The notes under the pieces are model-generated. The model ran no database searches and was not told where the DNA came from. It worked only from the letters and a program-made list of their open reading frames with translations. A stretch of DNA of 64,000 nt, taken from assembly GCA_922989275.2 (NCBI GenBank), contig OV277867.1:41344070-41408069 (forward strand), read 5' to 3'. Positions 57,031 through 64,000 of the stretch are shown here, piece after piece. Origin of the DNA: Gari tellinella. Lineage: Eukaryota; Mollusca; Bivalvia; Cardiida; Psammobiidae. Numbering within the stretch: position 1 is the first letter of the stretch; each line of letters opens with the position of its first letter. The position numbers and the translations under genes are program-made.

Positions 57031-57151
57031 AGTAATCAGCCGTAAATAAGATCTAACACTGGTATAAATGACAAAAGATGGTGTCATAACAAAGAGCCTA
57101 CGGATATGTTGGTGATTTACAAAGCCCAAACAGAAAATGTCATCAAAATGG

Positions 57152-57401
57152 TACAGTGGAGAATCTGTTATTCTTTCCCAATAAACGCGTTTACGCTAAA
57201 ACTATTATTTGCAGTGCAAATAGTTTGGAGCCAGATCAGACGCCGGGTAACCCGGCGTCTGATCAGGCTTCAAACTGTTTGCCACCAAGATAAACATAAA
57301 ATATCAGAATTGACCAAAAGTTGTCCTTTTCTACGTTTTAGCGCTTTGCGTTTGCGTACGTTTGCGTTGAAACGGGAAAGAATAACAGATTCTCCTCTGT
57401 A
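57152..57401. repeat. Family A MITE, intact
   Basis: Ends tacagtggagaatctgttat / agattctcctctgta, with a perfect hairpin. It lies in intron 2. Confidence 0.85.
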
Positions 57402-57659
57402 TATACATTTATGACCTGTAATAAATTTTAGGGCGTCATTTGACAATGTCAATGATCTTAGCCTGTGTTGCAATTAAACTCCATTGTCTTTTTAGTTCTC
57501 ATGTGAGTACTTTTAGGTATACATGTTCATTGATATTATGTTTAAACCTCCTATAACACATCTGGGATCTATTATATAATGGTGATATGTGGTGTATCAC
57601 CTGTGTTTACATTGTTTGCTTGTGTCTATTTTATATCGGCTTTACATTAGAGTAAACAA

Positions 57660-57795
57660 AATGAGGTCATTGTTAAAATCTTCCCCTGCCAATTGCACCA
57701 AAAATTCGACTTTGCATACAGTTTGGACCCTGATACTAGGGTCCTCGGCATTTGATCTCGCTAAAACATATTTGCAATGGAAATCGCTATGTTAA
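57660..57795. repeat. Family B-type remnant
   Basis: Diverged hairpin arms around 'acagtttggaccctgatact', with a core gggtcctcgg that no longer pairs well. Confidence 0.45.
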
Positions 57796-57869
57796 GGCGT
57801 TACGGCACCCAACCTCATAGAACCCGGTATGCTTTAACCTACTGAATTATAGTAACCTAGGTCCAATGT

Positions 57870-57978
57870 AATAAAGTGTTGAGTTGGGACGGCGACCCGT
57901 TTCAAACATTTGATTGGTCAGAGTTGAGCATAAGCTCCAAGAATCAACTCAAACGCATTACAACTTTGAGCCTTTGTA
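57870..57978. repeat. Family J element, short
   Basis: Arms 'ataaagtgttgagttggga' and 'tcaactcaaacgcattaca' around tttgattggtcagagttgag. Confidence 0.55.
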
Positions 57979-58179
57979 GGCGCCGTTTGCAAAGAGTCGG
58001 AACATAAAAAGAACACTTGTCTTATTTCAACAATGTACATCCTGATCAAATTAATTGTTAGGGAACCCAATGATCAGGGTCTGCAGTTATTGTCATTTTG
58101 CAATACGTATATGACTAATTGGAAAACGATAATTTCCTGTTGAAGTTTCAGAAGTCAGGGAGATCATTCAATTACGTAC

Positions 58180-58395
58180 TCGTAGATCGTTTCTTGATTT
58201 TGTTCAATTTCATTTCGAGCATGGCATCAGTCATGTTGTTACTGATCCTAGAGGTACTCGTTATCCGATACCCTTTCGTTCTTGCTACCTCTTTTCGTAA
58301 ATCATCCTTGAGAATACGTCCCAAAGAATCTGCATCGTGTAGAAGTGCAAACCTTTTCCATCCATTTTGCTTCATGATATGAAATAAAGCCTTTC
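58180..58395 (-). CDS. Exon 2: ANF-receptor domain, first inter-lobe region
   Basis: 216 nt, phase 1 in and out; acceptor gttcttttcag, donor gtacgt. It encodes KALFHIMKQNGWKRFALLHD, then ADSLGRILKDDLRKEVARTK, and further on SRISNNMTDAMLEMKLNKIK. The pattern '..l...GWkrvallyd.d..gr......l' is the hallmark of ANF-receptor domains. NMT is a possible N-glycosylation site. Confidence 0.93.
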
Positions 58396-58560
58396 CTGAA
58401 AAGAACGGAAATGATTAAGTTTATTTGCAAATATCTGTAATAATCAAATCTAACAAAGTTTAGTTGCAAAGTTCTTAAAGCAACAAACGTTTTGCAAAGA
58501 GTACGTGCTTTAGCTGAAGAAAAATATGAAGAGGACCACAGGTTTCTCCACTTAGGTTAA

Positions 58561-58768
58561 TCCTTTCTCTGCCTTATCCCGATTACAATGGTTATATGCA
58601 AACAGTTTGGAGCCTGATTAGACGCCGCGTTATGCGGCGTCTGATCAGAATCCAGACTGTTTGACCCTCAGTTTTGTTTTTCTTATTTCAAAATTCCTAA
58701 ATTTAAATTTGAAAAATAAAAACAGACGATAATTGTTTAAAGCCGGCAACGCCATTGTAGGGAAGGGG
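58561..58768. repeat. Family B MITE
   Basis: TTAA (58557-58560), ends tcctttctctgccttatcc / gtagggaagggg. The hairpin at about 58600-58662 has core gccgcgttatgcggc. It lies in intron 1. Confidence 0.75.
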
Positions 58769-59034
58769 TCAACTGTATTTGCTTAGGTATTAGAGGTTGA
58801 ATGGTTCGCACTCAACCTTTATATAATCGTGACTTGCACTTAATTAAATTTTGTAAAAACAACAAGTACTTGCCATAACAGGTATATTCAAAATTTTAAT
58901 GCATAACGTCTATACATATTAAAATGACACCTTTGCATTGTTTTAATGTCCGTTTTCTGTGCAAATCATTATTTTATGAGGGCAAGGCATGAGGGAAGTT
59001 GTACATATAAAATAGAAAATGCTTAAAAAGTACC

Positions 59035-59330
59035 TTTTTTTTTTCTTAAACGGAAACGAAACACAAACTCAATTCAATAAAATGTAGAAAATTACAAGCT
59101 TTTGAAGCTTCCAACTAGTTATTTTAATCTGAGTGGCAAACAGCTTCCAGCCTAATAAGACGCCAGGTTATATGTACTTGGCGGCTGATCAGTCTCGTAA
59201 TTGTTTGCACTTGAAATATATATAATTTCTACCCGGCGTCTTATCTGACTCCAAACTGTTTGCTACGAAAAAATATGTTTTAGCATAAACGCATGTATTA
59301 GAAAGGAAAAGAATAACGTATTCGTGTCTT
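59035..59330. repeat. Family A-like remnants, two overlapping
   Basis: The 'taaacggaaacgaaacacaa' and 'taaaatgtagaaaattacaa' blocks, two hairpin fragments ('cttccagcctaataagacgc' and 'cttatctgactccaaactg') and 'agcataaacgcatgtatt'. Ends are degraded. The sequence stops 30 bp before exon 1's donor. Confidence 0.5.
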
Positions 59331-59359
59331 TAAATTTTGGTGCACTTTGATCAACTTAC

Positions 59360-59494
59360 TCATAAGTCCTACAGATGGAAACATTCTGATCAGTGTTGGA
59401 TACTTCTTGGAGTCGTCAAACTCCGTGGACGGATTGAACCAACTAAATACTGGCACATTGAAATATGCTGCCACTTTTGCCACTGTCCTCATGC
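59360..59494 (-). CDS. Exon 1 (first found): ANF-receptor domain, lobe 1 to hinge
   Basis: 135 nt, phase 1 in and out; acceptor ccattgtag, donor gtaagt. It encodes MRTVAKVAAYFNVPVFSW, then FNPSTEFDDSKKYPTLIRMF and PSVGLM. It fits 'a..vA.lA..wniP.isw.....f.dk..yptf.R..ps' of the ANF-receptor family: the F/W-x-x-P turn and the YPTLIRMFPS motif. The ATG is internal. Phase 1 at the acceptor and the missing N-terminal strands mean at least one more exon lies upstream, with the signal peptide. Confidence 0.93.
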
Positions 59495-59860
59495 CTACAA
59501 TGGAAAATTAAAATGAGTACGATCTACCAAACAAACACTATTTATGACCAGTGCGATGAGAAAACCTGACTTATTGCATAACAAACAGTGTATTTCAAAG
59601 ACGCGGCAGCTGGTCTTGATTTACACTGTTTGACACTCACGTGCACTTAAGGCATTTATGTATCTCTATAATATACTGTGTTTTGAAGAGTAGACCAAAC
59701 TCGGAAACAAAGCCTTGTATGACAATGGTGCTTGGTCTGTACAATGTTGCAATGCATTAAGACTGGTATTGTTATGGCACGGCTCATATGTAAGTTTGTA
59801 ATAACCATACTGGTATCTCAATAACCCATCATTATGTGCCTTAATATATTTTCTGTTTTA

Positions 59861-60073
59861 GTCATTTCACTGCCAGGCTCTATAAACACGCAAACAGTTT
59901 GGATTCAGATCCGACGCCGCGTCACGCGGCGTCTGATCTGGATCTAAATTGTCTGACACTCACAATGATAATTCTTAAGTTAAAAACGCTCAAAATATCC
60001 TGTAATTAAAACAGACGATATTATTTCAATGAAGTTGTTAGACGGGTTTTACGTCATAACGGCAGCGAATTTG
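59861..60073. repeat. Family B MITE
   Basis: Ends gtcatttcactgccagg / aacggcagcgaatttg, with TTAA at the right. The hairpin at about 59888-59950 has core gcgtcacgc. Confidence 0.75.
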
Positions 60074-60537
60074 TTAACTTCCCTTAAATGGAGGTACCTG
60101 GTGTAATATATGGTTTATACCTTATTATTCATATTATGATAACTACGGATTGCATGCATTCTAATATACAGTATAGACCCTGGTGAGACTATATTTTAGG
60201 CATCTCGGTATGGCCTTCCCTGTTACAGGTCAATTTGATTGACATTGAAGGGTGTGTTTCATTCATAACGATGCATAAAACTCTCATTACGTGCAACAAG
60301 ATAAAAATGCATGAAACATGCTTCATTGTGGTTTTGCAAACCAATGCATGTAAAGATATAATCTAAAACAAGTTTGTTTCAGTCTTCAAATCCAATAAAT
60401 GGAATGAAAAGCTAATAAAAATACAGAGACATGCTTTGTTAAAGTGTCAAACATCAAATTCCCCATGTCCTATATGTACACATTTGATGTAATAAATTGT
60501 AGATTAACCATTTTATGATCAAATTTATCATGCGGTT

Positions 60538-60740
60538 TTACCTCTTCACCGCCTTATTGTCGTCTACTTCGATATTGTTGTCTGCAACATCGTTTCAATG
60601 TAAATTGTAAGGCTGTTTGACAAATCAGAAACTAAACCGAGTGTCAAACAGTTTGGAGCCTGATCAGATGCCGCGTTCCGCAGACGCCAGGATCTAAATT
60701 GTTTGCAGAGGCGTATTCTGGCGTCATTGAAAATGAAATT
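60538..60740. repeat. Family B MITE, hairpin partly lost
   Basis: Left end acctcttcaccgccttattg, right end cattgaaaatgaaatt. One hairpin arm is shortened (gccgcgttccgcagacgcc). It abuts a family A copy. Confidence 0.65.
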
Positions 60741-60742
60741 GA

Positions 60743-60992
60743 TACAGTGGAGAATCTGTTATTCTTTCCCGTTTAAACGCAAACGTACGCAAACGCAAAG
60801 CGCTAAAACGTAGAAAAGTACAACTTTGTGACAATTCTGATAATTCATGTTTGTCATGGTGGCAAACAGTTTGGAGCCTGATCAGACGCCGGGTTACCCG
60901 GCGTCTGATCTGGCTCCAAACTGTTTGTATTGTAAATAATAGTTTTAGCGTAAACGCGTTTATTGGGAAAGAATAACAGATTCTTCACTGTA
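60743..60992. repeat. Family A MITE, intact
   Basis: Ends tacagtggagaatctgttat / agattcttcactgta and a perfect hairpin. Confidence 0.85.
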
Positions 60993-61660
60993 GTTTAATG
61001 ATTTTCATCATTCATCTGAACTGGCATTTATATCATCACATGTTCTACATAATCTTTAAAACATTTATTCATGGCGCCCATTGAAAATACCTATGGTCAA
61101 AAATTGAAGAGCAAGATGAAAAAGAATATACATTCTGTAAAAGTTCTTATGAAAGCTTTCGCTTTTCGATATTTTGCGATCTATTATTAAATTCAACTCT
61201 AATTAAATGTCTTAAAATGGCTACACTGAATTGGAAATTAGAATTGCCCATTTTCAGATTGAGTGTCACTAGTCATAGTAAAACATTCTTTCATACAGGC
61301 ATCTTTGAAATATATCTGTCTTATAAGAGAAGGATCAACACAGTCTTTTAAGATATGATTAAGAGAGTATGGTTCCATCCAGAAAACACACATTGAAACA
61401 GCAGAAATACATAGTATTGGTATAATTTTGTGTTATCTGTCCACATGCTTTGGGATGTCATGGATGCTCCTTATAACAGAAAGAATAAACACTATTTGCC
61501 ATAAATGATGACCAGGGTCTGATATTGCAAACAGTGTAGATCCATATCAGATGCAAATTATGAACCACTATTTTTCTTCCAACGCGTTTTCGTTTATTTT
61601 GAGCAGGAAAGAAAAAAAATGTCGATTGAATATAATTCACACTTCAACATCATTTACTTT
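60993..61660. other. Gene-free stretch
   Basis: Searched on the minus strand for a preceding ANF-receptor exon; none recognised. Small repeat remnants near 61510-61620. Confidence 0.35.
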
Positions 61661-61664
61661 TTAA

Positions 61665-61860
61665 CCCCTTCACTTCCATGACGTCATCAAATTTAAACAA
61701 TTGTCGTCTGCTTCTATTTTTAAAAAACAATTTTTAGGTAGTTTGACTTAAGAAATATTGAAATGACTGTCAAACAGTTTGGATCCTGATCAGATGCCGC
61801 GTAATGCGGCGTCTGATCAGGATCCAAACTGTTTGCAAATGGCTTTGAATTTCGAGCTGC
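61665..61860. repeat. Family B MITE
   Basis: TTAA (61661-61664), left end ccccttcacttccatgacg, hairpin at about 61770-61835 with core gccgcgtaatgcggc. The right end is not resolved. Confidence 0.7.
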
Positions 61861-61968
61861 TTTAGGCAAAATGCAAATAAAAACCAGTGAATACCCTAAC
61901 CCGTTCTCTGATGATGGGTACTGTTCGAATATGGAAGTTGTAAAGTGTAACCTCCGAAAACCGGGTCC

Positions 61969-62360
61969 AAGATTATAAAGAGTTTTAAATAAGTCTGATA
62001 TCGTTCTAAAGCATTTAAATTGATCAGATTTGAGGTTAAGCTCAAATCTAACCAATCAAACGTTTTAACCCATTACCCCGTATATACGCCTTTTTACGCT
62101 TTTGAATTATTTATCCATTGAAAAATCCACTTTACACAGTCATGGCTATGTAATGTAAGAAATAATTTCTATATCCAAGCAAATGATACTTTAAAGCAGG
62201 TTGAAAGTAAAGAATAATGCTCATTTAAGGCCCATTCTGTTTTACTTTTAACCTGCTTTAGGTGGTAACCTGTTTTCAAAAACAAAAACAGGCTACATGT
62301 ATTTGGTAAAGGGTTAATGACTTCAAACTCAACTCAAACTTTTTATAACCTTTGAGCCAT
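61969..62360. repeat. Family J element interrupted by family D
   Basis: Left arm 'aagattataaagagtttt' and right arm 'caactcaaactttttataac' surround a family D insertion at a native TTAA. Confidence 0.75.
62069..62313. repeat. Family D MITE nested in family J, TTAA duplication
   Basis: TTAA at 62065-62068 and 62314-62317. Ends cccattaccccgtatatacg / atttggtaaaggg. The hairpin is diverged (core tcatttaaggcc). Confidence 0.85.
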
Positions 62361-62665
62361 GATTCCTGGAAAGTGGAAGTCTCTAAAAACCGGAATCATT
62401 TATCAATCCTAAATGATCCTGTCAAACAGTGTTAACCTAATCGAACGCGGAAGTTTAAAGAATGTATATACATAGGACAAGTTGGTGCTTAATGCGGGAG
62501 ATAACAGTTATGCAGCAAGTAGCTACCACAAGTATTTAACTACTGCAAACTCAATTTCTTTTTTAATGATTACAAATGTTGTACATTTCCCTAAACTGTA
62601 AACCTCTCTAATCAAACACTTTCTACAATCCGAAAAGGTTAGGTTTGTAGAGTTAATACTGCACT

Positions 62666-62908
62666 GGGGCCCGTTTCATAAAACTTCGTACGACAGATGA
62701 TGTTGTAAATCAGATTATAAAAGTCTCAACTATTATTTATCTCTCCATCTAATCCTGCTTGTGACATCTCTGTGGAATCGTTTTTTCAAGACGATTCCAA
62801 AGATATATATCAAGGCAGGATTGGATAGAGAAATCAGAAATTAAATGGTTTTTTTTAAGATTTGCCTTACGACAACATTTGTCGTAAGAAGTTTTATGAA
62901 ACGGACCC
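62666..62908. repeat. Family E MITE
   Basis: Ends ggggcccgtttcataaaac / gttttatgaaacggaccc. Central hairpin ttttttcaagacgattccaa. Confidence 0.8.
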
Positions 62909-63351
62909 TTGGTTTCCAACAAAGTTAGAATTAATTGCCAGTCATTGTGGTAATGTGGTGTCTGAAGCACACGTGTCTTGATGTGACCTGTGCCCGCAGA
63001 CATCATTAATGCACCTACACGTGTATGTAACACTTTGTATGTCAATATAGACATGATTGGTATTTTGAAAACAGTTTGTATCCAGATCAGACGAGTAATT
63101 GGTTTGCGTCTGACCTGCACCGTAAACTGATTTACACACGTCGTTAGTTAGTTTAAATTGAATTATTCGTAAATCTTACTTCAGTTTTGAAAACCTTTGC
63201 AGACATAACTTTCAAAGGAGATGATATTACGATCATGAATATATACAACGTCTCGACAGAAAAAAGTTCAGAAACTAATGCTAGTGCAGCATGAATGTCA
63301 AAGTCATTAACATTGGCATAGAGTTTCGATGAGTGCTGTTGAACCTGTTGG

Positions 63352-63602
63352 TACAGTGGAGAAGACGTTATTATTTCCCTATAAACGCCTTTGTACCAAA
63401 ACTGCTTTGCTCATTGCCAACATTTTGGAGCTAGATCAGACGCCGGGGTAACCCGGCGTCTGATCGGGCTTCAAACTGTTTGCCACTCAGATTGAAATAA
63501 ATAGGCAAAATTGCTCAAATATTGTCAGTTACTACGTTTTAATACACAGTGCGTTTGCATTTCATTTGCGTTTAAATAGGAAAGAATAAGGTATCTACTG
63601 TA
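63352..63602. repeat. Family A MITE, diverged
   Basis: Left end tacagtggagaagacgttat, right end aagaataaggtatctactgta, hairpin core gccggggtaacccggc. Confidence 0.75.
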
Positions 63603-63722
63603 ACTACATATCGGTCGTTTGCGAAATGGAGAGGTGGTACAGAAAACCACGTCGCTGCTGCAATATCGTCTGCTTAAAATGTATCACAATAATGTTTTTC
63701 AATATTCCAGATAGGGAATAAA

Positions 63723-63838
63723 TTAATATTAATATATAAACTGTTCTTTTCTAATAGTTCGACCTCTAAGGGCCTTTTTCGAAAAAGGCCCTTAGAGGTC
63801 GAAATATTAGAAAAGAGCAGTTTATATATTAATATTAA
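63723..63838. repeat. Near-perfect palindrome without a loop, 58-bp arms
   Basis: The dyad centre is between 63780 and 63781 (ctttttcgaaaaag). Outer ends ttaatattaatatataaac and complement. Only a couple of mismatches. Confidence 0.85.
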
Positions 63839-64000
63839 AATGTACCGTCTGCTATACGATAAAGTAGAGTTAACTTAGATTAAAATACGTGCATATATTG
63901 GTGTCCAACTTTCATTCATTGACAAAGCATTGAAGGTGATAAAGTTATGTCAATTATTTCTATGCAAATTTGGTTCTGTATTAAATCATTGATCGACCCC

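Larger units (their letters stand above)
32708..59494 (-). other. Gene span: ANF-receptor-like head fused to mucin-like and Pro/Met/Gly-rich tail (12 exons seen)
   Basis: Twelve minus-strand exons join through GT...AG introns, in phases 1,1,0,0,0,1,0,1,1,1,1, into one frame of 1592 codons with a TGA at 32708-32710. Residues 1 to about 360 are the larger part of an ANF-receptor/type-1 periplasmic-binding-protein domain. About 367-555 are Thr/Pro-rich. About 578-1428 are basic and polar with scattered amphipathic helices and an RGD. About 1429-1592 are Pro/Met/Gly/Gln/Tyr-rich. No membrane helix, kinase-homology or cyclase domain is seen. The signal peptide and first lobe must lie upstream of 59494. 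Exons 9-11 are all symmetrical (phase 1-1), so skipping any of them keeps the frame. No AATAAA was found on the minus strand in the first ~450 bases after the stop. Confidence 0.85.

Noticed and set aside
62749..63120. 123-codon minus-strand frame upstream of the receptor-like gene
   Set aside because: Considered as a missing 5' exon, but half of it is family E MITE and the unique part shows no ANF-receptor pattern.

Overview
This is AT-rich, intron-containing animal DNA, most probably from a bivalve mollusc. That assignment is an inference from the density of short inverted-repeat elements whose hairpins read AAACAGTTTGGA...GATCAGACGCC, and from a decayed non-LTR retrotransposon of invertebrate type. 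The window holds one recognisable host gene, one retrotransposon corpse, and well over 60 copies of miniature inverted-repeat elements (MITEs) and palindromes.

Layout. From 1 to 32.7 kb I see no host gene: MITEs, a solo-LTR-like segment (about 3.76-4.13 kb), a 5'-truncated and frameshifted LINE on the minus strand (7.05-9.71 kb), a 1.16-kb element with 33-bp terminal inverted repeats (13.99-15.15 kb), a foldback element (27.65-29.42 kb) and many hairpins. From 59.5 down to 32.7 kb lies a minus-strand gene. I could follow 12 exons whose splice sites and reading phases join without a break into 1592 codons ending in a stop; its 5' end lies beyond 59.5 kb and was not found. From 59.5 to 64 kb there are again only repeats.

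The gene. Exons 1-8 encode most of a type-1 periplasmic-binding-protein fold of the ANF-receptor kind, closest in layout to the extracellular domain of receptor guanylyl cyclases. Where those receptors have a juxtamembrane cysteine segment, a membrane helix, a kinase-homology domain and a cyclase, this gene continues into a Thr/Pro mucin-like stretch, a basic linker with an RGD tripeptide, amphipathic helices, and a C-terminal tail of about 164 residues rich in Pro, Met, Gly, Gln and Tyr. No membrane helix is visible in any of the 12 exons. The predicted product is therefore a secreted or matrix-type protein with a hormone-receptor-like head, an architecture I do not recognise.

The repeats. 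Families with clearly different ends (TA-flanked CAGTGGAGAA, TTAA-flanked CCCTTTCACTG and CCCTTTACCCC, CAGGGCTGCC, GGGGCCCGTTT) carry the same or very similar internal perfect hairpins, as if the hairpin were a module passed between families. Several insertions are nested, and some show the TTAA target duplication directly. MITEs lie within 24-37 bp of the splice sites of three exons and in most introns of the gene. Family letters A-P below are my own labels.
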